Shown: in pieces, positions 1 to 6,297 of the stretch | Position numbering within the stretch: the first letter of the stretch is position 1 | Layout of the letters: each line of letters starts with the position of its first letter | Assembly (NCBI GenBank): GCA_031127185.1 | Contig: JARIET010000173.1 | Span: forward strand, 1-6,297 | Direction: 5' to 3' | From: Gemmatimonadota bacterium | GTDB taxonomy: Bacteria; Gemmatimonadota; Gemmatimonadetes; Gemmatimonadales; Gemmatimonadaceae | DNA: 6,297 nucleotides | Notes under the pieces: model-generated | What the model saw: the letters and a program-made list of their open reading frames with translations, nothing else | The model's database searches: none | What the model was told of the DNA's origin: nothing | Translations under genes and position numbers: made by a program

Positions 1-252
1 GCCCAGCCTCAACCCGCTGGTCCGACGATCGATCGTGCAGCCGCTGGCATTCGCGCCACACGCAACACCGACGCACCGGCTGCGGTCGACCCACTTCCGC
101 GGCGCGAACCCACCAACCAGAACAAGGCCATGATGATTGTCGGTGGAGCGGCACTCATCGCGGGTGCAATAATCAACGATGATGTCGGCACCATCATCAT
201 GGTGGGCGGCGCAGGCTTCGGACTCTGGGGCCTATGGAAGTACCTCGAGTAG
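1..252 (+). CDS. C-terminal part of a glycine-rich, probably membrane-associated protein (5' end outside window)
   Basis: The frame is open from base 1 to a TAG stop at 250-252, giving 83 residues with no start seen. Residues 1-43 are rich in Ala, Pro and Arg and look like a disordered linker. Two short hydrophobic, glycine-rich segments follow, at about residues 44-58 (starting MMIVGGAAL) and 62-82 (VGTIIMVGGAGFG then LWGLWKYL). They are separated by a polar N-D-D turn. This looks like a membrane hairpin or glycine zipper at the extreme C-terminus. An internal ATG pair at 130-135 could start a 40-residue peptide, but the proline/alanine-rich reading frame upstream makes a longer protein more likely. 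The stop is 11 bases before the patatin gene on the same strand, so the two may be co-transcribed. I do not recognise the family and give no function. The two-segment topology is inferred from hydrophobicity alone. Confidence 0.6.
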   Translation, partial: AQPQPAGPTIDRAAAGIRATRNTDAPAAVDPLPRREPTNQNKAMMIVGGAALIAGAIINDDVGTIIMVGGAGFGLWGLWKYLE

Positions 253-263
253 TGCGCTGACCC

Positions 264-1388
264 ATGGCCCTCCGCCTCCCGAAACGCATCGCGCTGGTCC
301 TTGGCGGCGGAGGGCTGAAGGGGTTTGCGCATATCGGGGCGATTCGCGCACTGGGCGAGCGCGGAATAACGCCGGAGGTTGTGGCGGGCACGAGCATCGG
401 GTCGTTGATTGGCGCTGCGTACGCTGGCCGCATGCCGGTTGACGACATGGAACGGCGGGCAATCGCGCTCAAGCGCGCCCACCTGTTCAAGCTCGACCAT
501 GTGCACATGGTGACACGACGGATGCAGTCGCCGTCACTGTACCTCGCCGGTCCGCTCGAAACGCTGGTGCGGGATATCGTGCCAGCGGGGCGCATCAGCC
601 AGCTCCCGATTCGCCTCCTCGTGAACACGGTTGACCTTGAGCGGGGTTCACCCGTGGTGTGGGGACTTCCCGGCCTTGAAGCCGTCAGCGTCGCCGAGGC
701 GGTGTACGCCTCGTGCGCGCTTCCAGGGTTCTTCCCGCCCCGTGTGATCGAGGGGCGCACCTGCGCGGACGGCGGAGTGATGGACAATCTGCCGAGCGCT
801 GCGGCGTCGCACGGCGTGGACGCGGTGATCGCCATTGATGTGGGCAGCACGAGTGTGGTCGAGGCACGCGATATCAAGGACAAGGGGTTTGCTGCCATCT
901 TCATGCGGGCTGCGCAGACGATGATGCGGACCATGCAAACGGACTCGCTGGCCCGCTGGAGCGGCCCCCCCATGCTGCTCGTGCGGCCCGAAGTCTGGAA
1001 GTACAATTGGTTTTCATTTGCCCACACGCGGCAGATCATTGACGCCGGCTACGCGGCCACGCACGAGGCGCTGGACCGGATCGGCGATGCGCTCTGCGGA
1101 ACCGGCGGGCTGTTCCCGCGGCGCGAGGTCGAACTCAGTGTCGACCGCGGCGCATGCATCGGCTGCACCCTGTGCGCGAGCCTCGCGCCCGGCCTCTTTC
1201 GCATGGACGCGGACGGCAAGGCCACGCTGATCCGGACCACGGCCGAATGGTCGCGCGCCGACGGCGATTTTGTGCACCGATGTCCGGTCAAGGCCATCAA
1301 AGTGACGGCGGTGGATGGAGACTCGCGCCGCCAGACCATGGAATGGCGCACGCTGCCGACTGAAGAGGACCTCCCGGCAACGGATTGA
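264..1388 (+). CDS. Patatin-like phospholipase fused to a C-terminal single-cluster ferredoxin domain
   Basis: The protein has 374 residues. The N-terminal part (about 8-270) is a patatin-type serine acyl hydrolase. It has an oxyanion-hole loop GGGGLKG at 14-20, the nucleophile elbow G-T-S-I-G at 42-46 (Ser44), and the catalytic aspartate in D-G-G at 169-171. Patatin enzymes use a Ser-Asp dyad to cleave acyl esters of phospholipids or neutral lipids. There is no signal peptide, POTRA or barrel region, so a cytoplasmic or membrane-surface location is likely. Residues about 287-348 form a ferredoxin-like module: Cys298-x2-Cys301-x2-Cys304, then Cys340-Pro341. This is the ligand pattern of monocluster [4Fe-4S] ferredoxins. 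A charged tail of about 25 residues follows. Both modules lie in one uninterrupted frame with no stop or frameshift between them. The ATG at 264 sits just ahead of the first beta strand of the patatin fold; no Shine-Dalgarno is visible. The patatin assignment is firm and the ferredoxin assignment strong. The substrate and the role of the cluster are unknown. Confidence 0.93.
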   Translation: MALRLPKRIALVLGGGGLKGFAHIGAIRALGERGITPEVVAGTSIGSLIGAAYAGRMPVDDMERRAIALKRAHLFKLDHVHMVTRRMQSPSLYLAGPLETLVRDIVPAGRISQLPIRLLVNTVDLERGSPVVWGLPGLEAVSVAEAVYASCALPGFFPPRVIEGRTCADGGVMDNLPSAAASHGVDAVIAIDVGSTSVVEARDIKDKGFAAIFMRAAQTMMRTMQTDSLARWSGPPMLLVRPEVWKYNWFSFAHTRQIIDAGYAATHEALDRIGDALCGTGGLFPRREVELSVDRGACIGCTLCASLAPGLFRMDADGKATLIRTTAEWSRADGDFVHRCPVKAIKVTAVDGDSRRQTMEWRTLPTEEDLPATD

Positions 1389-1414
1389 GGTCGGCGACTG
1401 GGGACGGCGGCCGG

Positions 1415-1420
1415 TATATT
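1415..1420 (+). promoter_or_regulatory. Possible -10 element before the aconitase gene
   Basis: TATATT matches the sigma-70 -10 consensus at five of six positions. It is an AT-rich island in very GC-rich sequence, 21 bases before the ATG at 1442. No good -35 box lies at 16-18 bases; the nearest TTGA-like sequence (1385-1390) is 24 bases away. If it is used, transcription would begin near 1427 with a very short leader. This would let the aconitase be transcribed separately from the patatin gene. The call rests on one short match. Confidence 0.3.
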
Positions 1421-1441
1421 TCGGCTTCACCACTCAACGCC

Positions 1442-4144
1442 ATGTCATCGATCAACAGCTTCGGCGCGCGCTCGTCCCTCACGGTTGACGGGCAGACCTA
1501 CGTCTATTTCAATCTCAGCGGTGCCGCGAAGGTGGCCGGCTCCACCGTGAACACGCTTCCCTTTTCGCTCAAGGTGCTCCTGGAGAACCTGCTGCGAAAC
1601 GAGGACGGCGCGTTCGTCACGAAGGCCGATGTCGAGGCCCTCGCCACCTGGAACGTCAAGGCGACGCTCGACAAGGAAATTGCCTTCCGCACCGCGCGCG
1701 TGCTGCTGCAGGACTTTACCGGCGTGCCCTGCGTCGTGGATCTCGCCGCGATGCGCGACGCGATCGCCGCACTCGGTGGCGACCCGTCCAGGATCAATCC
1801 GCTCCAGCCGGTGGATCTCGTCATCGACCACTCCGTGCAGGTGGACGAATACGGGGTGGAAGCCGCGATGTTGATCAACACGAAACTGGAATACGAGCGA
1901 AACCTCGAGCGGTATCAGTTCCTGCGATGGGGTCAGGGGGCGTTATGCAATTTCCGGGTGGTGCCACCGGGCACCGGCATCTGCCATCAGGTGAATCTCG
2001 AATACCTGGGCCAGGTGGTCTTCACCGGCATGGATGGCGCAGAGAAGCTGGCGTACTGCGATTCGCTCGTGGGGACCGATTCACATACCACGATGATCAA
2101 TGGACTCGGCGTACTCGGCTGGGGTGTTGGTGGAATCGAAGCCGAGGCAGCGATGCTCGGCCAGCCGGTCTCGATGCTGATTCCCGAAGTCATCGGATTC
2201 AAGCTCACCGGCAAGTTGCCCGCCGGCGCGACGGCCACCGACCTCGTGCTCACCTGCACCGAGATGCTGCGCAAGAAGAAGGTGGTTGGCAAGTTCGTCG
2301 AGTACTACGGCGACGGGCTCTCCTCGCTTGCCCTCGCGGATCGTGCGACCATCGCGAACATGGCGCCTGAGTACGGCGCAACGATGGGATTTTTCCCTGT
2401 GGACGACGAGACGCTGAAGTACCTGCGGCTCAGTGGCCGCAGTGAGCATCAGGTGAAGCTCGTGGAGGCGTATTGCAAGGCGCAGGGGCTGTTCCGGGAG
2501 AATGGCGCCGCGGATCCCGTCTACACGGACACGCTGTCGCTTGATCTGTCCACGGTCGTGCCGTCGCTCGCCGGCCCCAAACGGCCGCAGGACCGCATCC
2601 CGCTCACCCAAGTGAGCACCAACTACGACAAATCGTTCCGCGAAGAGCGCGAGCGCGTCGCAAAAGGCGGAACCGCATCATACGAACCTGCTGCCGTGGC
2701 GACATCGCACCGTGGTGAGTCGTTCGACCTGCGCGACGGCGCCGTGGTCATTGCCGCCATCACCAGCTGCACGAACACCAGTAATCCGAGCGTGATGCTC
2801 GCCGCAGGTCTCGTTGCGCAAAAGGCGCACGCGCTGGGCATCAAGCCAAAGCCGTGGGTGAAGACATCGCTGGCGCCCGGGTCGAAGGTGGTCCGCGACT
2901 ACTTCGCCAAGGCCGGAGTTCAGCCTGCCCTCGACGCGCTCGGATTCCAGATCGTGGGCTACGGCTGCACGACTTGCATTGGCAACTCGGGGCCGCTCCC
3001 GGAAACCGTCTCGAAGGCGATCGATGACGGCAAGCTCACGGTTGCCGCCGTGCTCTCCGGCAACCGGAACTTCGAGGGCCGCGTCAACCCGCAGACGCGC
3101 TTCAACTACCTCGCGTCGCCGCCACTGGTGGTGGCCTACGCGTTGGCGGGCCGTGTGGACATCGACTTCGAGACGGAGCCAGTCGGGACAGGTGCCAAGG
3201 GGCCGGTCTTTCTTCGCGACATCTGGCCGACGCCGAAGGAAGTCGAGGACATCGTGCTGACGAGCGTCAAGCGCGAACAGTTCGAGCAGGAGTACGGTGA
3301 CGTGTTTGGCGGCGATGCTGAATGGAAGGCCATCGCGGTGCCGACGGGTGATCGGTACGCGTGGGACGAAAAGAGCACGTATGTGAAGCACCCGCCGTAT
3401 TTCGAGGAGATGACGATGACCCCGCCCGGTGTGCGGCCAATCGCCAACGCGCGTGTGCTGGGCATGTTCGGCGACTCGATCACCACCGACCACATTTCGC
3501 CGGCCGGGTCGATCGCCGAGAAGAGTCCAGCTGGGCAGTGGCTCCTCTCGCTGGGCGTGCCGAAAAAGGACTTCAACTCGTACGGCGCACGCCGCGGCAA
3601 TCACGAGGTGATGATGCGCGGCACCTTTGCCAATATCCGCCTCAAGAATGAACTCACCGCCGGCATGGAAGGGTGGTGGACACGCACGTCACCGGGCGCC
3701 GAGCCGACGAGCTTCTTTGCCGCAAGCGAAGAATACCGGAACGCAGGCACGGCGCTGGTGATTCTTGCGGGCAAGGAATATGGCACAGGCTCGTCGCGTG
3801 ACTGGGCCGCCAAGGGCACGATGCTGCTCGGCGTGCGCGCCGTGATCGCGGAGAGTTTCGAGCGAATCCATCGGTCGAACCTCGTCGGCATGGGCATCAT
3901 TCCGCTCGAATTCGTGAATGGTGAAACGCGCCAGTCTCTGGGACTCACGGGCTTTGAGTCGTACACAATCGAAGGGCTGGCGGATTCGATGAGCCCGCGT
4001 GCCACGCTGACGGTGAAAGCGGTTGGCGATGGCGGCGCAGTGAAAACCTTTAGTGCACGCAGCCGGATCGACACGCCCGAAGAGCTGAACTACTACAGGA
4101 ACGGCGGGATTCTGCCGTATGTGTTGAGGAACCTGGCCCGGTAG
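1442..4144 (+). CDS. acnA: Aconitate hydratase, AcnA/IRP1 type
   Basis: The enzyme interconverts citrate and isocitrate via cis-aconitate in the TCA cycle, in the cytoplasm, using a [4Fe-4S] cluster. The 900-residue protein is collinear with Escherichia coli AcnA (891 residues) over its whole length. Cluster ligands are Cys443 in [11 protein letters not shown] and Cys509 and Cys512 in [12 protein letters not shown]; the 66-residue spacing equals that in E. coli AcnA. Other visible motifs are TDSHT (Asp213-Ser214-His215), the adjoining [20 protein letters not shown], and the swivel-domain [10 protein letters not shown] (783 on, with substrate-binding Ser785-Arg786). The catalytic domain spans about 50-600 and the swivel domain about 680-830. 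I chose ATG 1442 because [13 protein letters not shown] aligns with known AcnA N-termini. An in-frame TTG at 1385 would add 19 unmatched residues. Eukaryotic IRP1 and some bacterial homologues bind mRNA when the cluster is lost; nothing here shows that directly. The lipid kinase gene starts 15 bases downstream. Confidence 0.98.
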   Translation: MSSINSFGARSSLTVDGQTYVYFNLSGAAKVAGSTVNTLPFSLKVLLENLLRNEDGAFVTKADVEALATWNVKATLDKEIAFRTARVLLQDFTGVPCVVDLAAMRDAIAALGGDPSRINPLQPVDLVIDHSVQVDEYGVEAAMLINTKLEYERNLERYQFLRWGQGALCNFRVVPPGTGICHQVNLEYLGQVVFTGMDGAEKLAYCDSLVGTDSHTTMINGLGVLGWGVGGIEAEAAMLGQPVSMLIPEVIGFKLTGKLPAGATATDLVLTCTEMLRKKKVVGKFVEYYGDGLSSLALADRATIANMAPEYGATMGFFPVDDETLKYLRLSGRSEHQVKLVEAYCKAQGLFRENGAADPVYTDTLSLDLSTVVPSLAGPKRPQDRIPLTQVSTNYDKSFREERERVAKGGTASYEPAAVATSHRGESFDLRDGAVVIAAITSCTNTSNPSVMLAAGLVAQKAHALGIKPKPWVKTSLAPGSKVVRDYFAKAGVQPALDALGFQIVGYGCTTCIGNSGPLPETVSKAIDDGKLTVAAVLSGNRNFEGRVNPQTRFNYLASPPLVVAYALAGRVDIDFETEPVGTGAKGPVFLRDIWPTPKEVEDIVLTSVKREQFEQEYGDVFGGDAEWKAIAVPTGDRYAWDEKSTYVKHPPYFEEMTMTPPGVRPIANARVLGMFGDSITTDHISPAGSIAEKSPAGQWLLSLGVPKKDFNSYGARRGNHEVMMRGTFANIRLKNELTAGMEGWWTRTSPGAEPTSFFAASEEYRNAGTALVILAGKEYGTGSSRDWAAKGTMLLGVRAVIAESFERIHRSNLVGMGIIPLEFVNGETRQSLGLTGFESYTIEGLADSMSPRATLTVKAVGDGGAVKTFSARSRIDTPEELNYYRNGGILPYVLRNLAR

Positions 4145-4159
4145 CACCGCTTCACGACA

Positions 4160-5062
4160 ATGCCCCGCACCGTTGTGATCGTCAATCCAGCCGCAGGACG
4201 GGGACGCGGTGCCCGGCAACTTCCCGCAGTGCGCGCGGCGTTCGCTGGTCATGGGATCGACGATGTTCGGCTCACTGAGCGCCGAGGCGACGAAGCGCGG
4301 CTGGTGAACGAAGCGCTTGTTGCGGGCGCGGAGATACTCGTGATCGTTGGCGGCGACGGCACCTGGGGCCGCTGCGCGGGCGCGGTACTCGACGCAGGCG
4401 CTGGGGATCGCGCGCGGCTCGCATTCGTGACATCCGGGACCGGCAACGACTTTGCCAAGAACCTGGCGGCGCCCTCCACCAACATCGAAGCCATGGCCGT
4501 GCTCGTGGCGCAATCGAGCCGCGAGAGGCGCGTGGATGCCGGTGTGATCGAGAGTGGCGGTCACACGCACTGGTTCCTCAATGTCGCCGGCTTTGGGTTT
4601 GATGCAGTTGTGCTCGAGGACACCAGCAAGGGCGGCGCCCTTGGCGGTTATGCGGTGTACATCGCGGCGGCGCTAGGTCGGCTGCTCAGTTACCCAGGCT
4701 TTGCCTACACCGATGGTGGCGCCCACGGAGAGAGTCGCCTGGCCATGATGCTGGTGTTTTCGAATGGATCGAACTTCGGCGGCGCATTTCGCATCGCGCC
4801 GGCCGCACGTGTGGACGATGGTGTACTGGACTGCATTGAGATCGGCGATGTGCGCGGCCTGGCGCGGGTGCCGCTGTTTGTGCGCGCGATGCGCGGGGCA
4901 CACATCGCCCACCCCAAAGTCACGGCCAACCGGGCTGCGCGGTTTGCGCTGACGTTCAGCGGGGCGCCGCAGTGTGATCTCGACGGCGAGTTGGTGCAGA
5001 TGGCGTCGCGCGACCTGATGGTACGCTGCGCCCCGAGCGCCCTCCGGGTGATCGTGCCCTAG
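4160..5062 (+). CDS. Diacylglycerol kinase / lipid kinase, YegS-DgkB family
   Basis: The protein has 300 residues, the normal length for this soluble, membrane-surface lipid kinase family. The family transfers phosphate from ATP to diacylglycerol or related lipids, making phosphatidic acid for phospholipid recycling. The motifs occur in the expected order: nucleotide-binding NPAAGRGRG at 9-17, VGGDGT at 63-68, GTGNDFA at 93-99, then NVAGFGFDA at 141-149. The C-terminal beta-sandwich contains FGGAFRIAPAARVDDGVLD at 206-224 and the conserved D-G-E at 275-277. After GGDGT the usual Asn-Glu-containing helix start is replaced by W-G-R-C, a mild deviation. The ATG at 4160 falls directly before the first beta strand (TVVIVNP); no Shine-Dalgarno is seen. 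The gene lies 15 bases after acnA and may be co-transcribed with it. The exact lipid (diacylglycerol, phosphatidylglycerol or a sphingoid base) cannot be told from sequence, so no symbol is given. Confidence 0.92.
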   Translation: MPRTVVIVNPAAGRGRGARQLPAVRAAFAGHGIDDVRLTERRGDEARLVNEALVAGAEILVIVGGDGTWGRCAGAVLDAGAGDRARLAFVTSGTGNDFAKNLAAPSTNIEAMAVLVAQSSRERRVDAGVIESGGHTHWFLNVAGFGFDAVVLEDTSKGGALGGYAVYIAAALGRLLSYPGFAYTDGGAHGESRLAMMLVFSNGSNFGGAFRIAPAARVDDGVLDCIEIGDVRGLARVPLFVRAMRGAHIAHPKVTANRAARFALTFSGAPQCDLDGELVQMASRDLMVRCAPSALRVIVP

Positions 5063-5067
5063 AATGC

Positions 5068-5097
5068 AAAAGCGGTGCCGCCCGCAGACGGCACCGC
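5068..5097 (-). terminator. Intrinsic terminator of the - strand repeat-protein gene, in the convergent gap
   Basis: A perfect 9-bp stem GCGGTGCCG (5072-5080) pairs with CGGCACCGC (5089-5097) across an 8-base loop. Read on the - strand, the stem is followed at once by TTTTGCATT, the U-tract of a Rho-independent terminator. It lies 23 bases past the stop of the - strand gene. On the + strand, the hairpin starts 9 bases after the lipid kinase stop but is followed by GC-rich sequence with no T-run. It would therefore be at best a weak terminator or 3'-end stabiliser in that direction. Confidence 0.8.
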
Positions 5098-5120
5098 CCG
5101 AACTGCTCGGCGCTACCCCG

Positions 5121-6297
5121 CTACGGCCAACTGGTTGGCGGCGTCATCGGGTTGAGGAAGCACCCCGTGGGACCGACTCCGCGAAACAGCGTTGGCTGAT
5201 GCACGGGCGGAATCGACTCCGACTCGGTCACGGCCAGACCGCAGCCGCCCGTCGCCATCGAAATCGCCACAATCCGCCGCACGAACGGCGTGCTCGTCAT
5301 TTCCTCCCACTCGAAGCCGTCCCAACGCACGACGTGTCCGTTGCCGGTTCCGAGGTACACCTCGGTGGGGCTGCGCACAAACAAGCCAATGCTCGGCTGG
5401 CCAAACAACGCCGTGGGGACCGGCGTGCGGTCATTCGCCAACTGGTCTGTCATTGGCACATCAACCCACGTCGCACCATCATAGCGCAAGAGCACGCTGT
5501 CGCCGACCGCGTAGATGTTCGATGCGCTGCTGCCGGAAATCTTGACGAGTTTCCGGGTCGTGGGACTGCTGACCGAAGCCCAGGACGTGCCGTTGTAGCG
5601 GAGGATCCGGCCGCCCGCCCCCACCGCCCAGATGTTGTTGGCCGCCGAGCCCCAGACGCCATAGAGTGGTCCGCCCAGCCCCTGCGTGAGCGTGCACCCG
5701 ACGCTGATAGTGCACTGGGATACCCCTTGGTCTCCAACCGCCCACGCCGACGACCCTGATCCCCACACGCCGAAGTATTCGCCCAGCGGTCCGCCCGGCG
5801 CGATGCTGTCCGTGACCACTGTCCAGTTGCTGCCGTTCCAATGCATGATGGTGGCTTGCTGCCCGACCGCCCAGGCACGCGTCGGGCCGTCGCTCCACAC
5901 GCCATTGAGCGCGAGCAGTGTGCGCCTGTTGGGCGGCTGGTTATCCACGGTCCACTTCGTGCCGTCCCAGCGTCCAATGAACCGCGCGTTGCCAACGACA
6001 AATGCGCTCGTCGCCGAGTTGACCCACACGTCACGCAGCGACGGGAGGTAGCTCTGCAGCGACGTGCTGGTCTGGGTGACACGGTGGATCACTCCATACT
6101 GTGATCCTGAGAAGAACGCTTGACCTCCACGCGGATCGGCCCAGGGCCTGCCACTGAGAAACGTGAGCCGCTGGCGTCCAATCTCCGTCCAGCCCGAACC
6201 ATCGAACTTGTAGAAGGCACGGTCCACGAGTGCGCTATCACCGGCCGCGTAGATCTCGGTGGGACTGACAGCTGCAATGCGTACGCGCCGAATGTTA
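5121..6297 (-). CDS. Beta-propeller-like repeat protein, probably exported (N-terminus outside window)
   Basis: The - strand frame is open from the right edge to a TAG stop at 5121-5123, giving 391 residues. A GTG at 6225-6227 could be read as a start. However, the 23 in-frame residues upstream (ending SPTEIYAAGDSAL) are part of a repeat unit, so the true start lies beyond the window. The protein is a chain of 33-44 residue units with the pattern [LY]-x-G-V-W-G-S ... [IA]-[WY]-A-V-G ... I-L-R-[YW]-[DN]-G-x-x-W. This is typical of WD/Kelch-like propeller blades. Proteins of this repeat style are known from myxobacteria and Gemmatimonadota, often with export signals; their function is mostly unknown. 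Cys195/Cys201 and Cys352/Cys379 could form disulfides, which would fit an extracytoplasmic site. There is no C-terminal anchor: it ends in a Pro/Thr-rich tail (TPPTSWP). It is convergent with the lipid kinase gene. Existence of the gene is certain; its function is not assigned. Confidence 0.88.
   Translation of the reverse strand, partial: NIRRVRIAAVSPTEIYAAGDSALVDRAFYKFDGSGWTEIGRQRLTFLSGRPWADPRGGQAFFSGSQYGVIHRVTQTSTSLQSYLPSLRDVWVNSATSAFVVGNARFIGRWDGTKWTVDNQPPNRRTLLALNGVWSDGPTRAWAVGQQATIMHWNGSNWTVVTDSIAPGGPLGEYFGVWGSGSSAWAVGDQGVSQCTISVGCTLTQGLGGPLYGVWGSAANNIWAVGAGGRILRYNGTSWASVSSPTTRKLVKISGSSASNIYAVGDSVLLRYDGATWVDVPMTDQLANDRTPVPTALFGQPSIGLFVRSPTEVYLGTGNGHVVRWDGFEWEEMTSTPFVRRIVAISMATGGCGLAVTESESIPPVHQPTLFRGVGPTGCFLNPMTPPTSWP
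5292..6293 (-). repeat. Tandem degenerate propeller-blade repeats within the - strand protein
   Basis: Seven units can be aligned by eye, in protein order: 6180-6293 (SPTEIYAAG ... FDGSGW), 5937-6038 (DVWVNSATSAFVVG ... WDGTKW), 5808-5909 (GVWSDGPTRAWAVG ... WNGSNW), 5679-5777 (GVWGSGSSAWAVG, no DG-x-x-W), 5565-5666 (GVWGSAANNIWAVG ... YNGTSW), 5451-5549 (KISGSSASNIYAVG ... YDGATW) and 5292-5390 (RSPTEVYLGTG ... WDGFEW). A degenerate unit probably lies between the first two (about residues 49-83) and a last one after residue 340. The repeats are clear in protein but diverged in DNA, so they are old duplications. Confidence 0.8.

Noticed and set aside
197..1039. 280-codon open frame on the - strand across the patatin gene
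   Set aside because: It is the antisense shadow of a gene with complete catalytic motifs. The translation is Arg/Ser/Pro-rich with no recognisable domain, as expected in GC-rich DNA.
264..1388. Secreted type V (PlpD-like) patatin or a pore-forming patatin effector of an anti-phage system
   Set aside because: There is no signal peptide, POTRA or barrel domain. The neighbours are housekeeping metabolic genes, with no nucleotide cyclase (CBASS) or other defence partner present.
2678..3604. 308-codon open frame on the - strand inside acnA
   Set aside because: It lies wholly opposite a conserved aconitase coding region. Its product is His/Arg-rich with no motifs.
3689..4570. 293-codon open frame on the - strand spanning the acnA end and the lipid kinase start
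   Set aside because: It crosses two well-supported genes on the other strand and shows no domain.
5072..5097. The hairpin as a full terminator for the + strand genes
   Set aside because: The + strand sequence after the stem is CCGAACTGCTCGG with no T-run; the T-run lies on the - strand side only.
5064..5759. 231-codon open frame on the + strand opposite the repeat protein
   Set aside because: Its Arg/Pro/Ala-rich product has no motif, it contains the terminator hairpin near its start, and the opposite frame encodes clear periodic repeats.
1..6297. CRISPR arrays, tRNA or rRNA genes, insertion-sequence ends, riboswitches
   Set aside because: No direct repeat-spacer pattern, cloverleaf, transposase or terminal inverted repeat was seen on either strand. 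The only tandem periodicity is the protein-level blade repeat.

Overview
The window is a GC-rich stretch of bacterial chromosome with densely packed genes and no visible phage, plasmid, IS, CRISPR, tRNA or rRNA sequence. The gene content, the glycine-rich membrane C-terminus at the left edge, and the secreted-looking protein built from 'VWG...AVG...DG-x-x-W' repeats suggest Gemmatimonadota, or less likely a myxobacterial or acidobacterial relative. This placement is inferred from gene style; no marker gene is present.

Four features read left to right on the + strand. (1) The C-terminal end of a protein with a glycine-rich hydrophobic hairpin (1-252, start outside the window). (2) A patatin-family lipid acyl hydrolase with a single-cluster ferredoxin domain fused to its C-terminus (264-1388). 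(3) A full-length AcnA/IRP1-type aconitase (1442-4144). (4) A diacylglycerol/lipid kinase of the YegS/DgkB type (4160-5062). Gaps between them are 11, 53 and 15 bases, so they could form one transcription unit. A weak -10-like element lies just before the aconitase. None of the three + strand starts has an evident Shine-Dalgarno sequence.

On the - strand a convergent gene (stop at 5121-5123) runs off the right edge. It encodes seven to nine beta-propeller-like repeats and lacks its N-terminus. The 58-base gap between the convergent genes holds a perfect 9-bp hairpin with a T-run on the - strand, which is a good intrinsic terminator for the repeat gene.

Functionally, the + strand genes put two lipid-metabolism enzymes (an acyl hydrolase and a lipid kinase) on either side of a TCA-cycle enzyme. 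Two adjacent proteins carry oxidation-sensitive Fe-S clusters. The most unusual item is the patatin-ferredoxin fusion, in which lipid hydrolysis could be coupled to, or gated by, an electron carrier or redox sensor. No established multi-gene system of a new kind is evident beyond that architecture.
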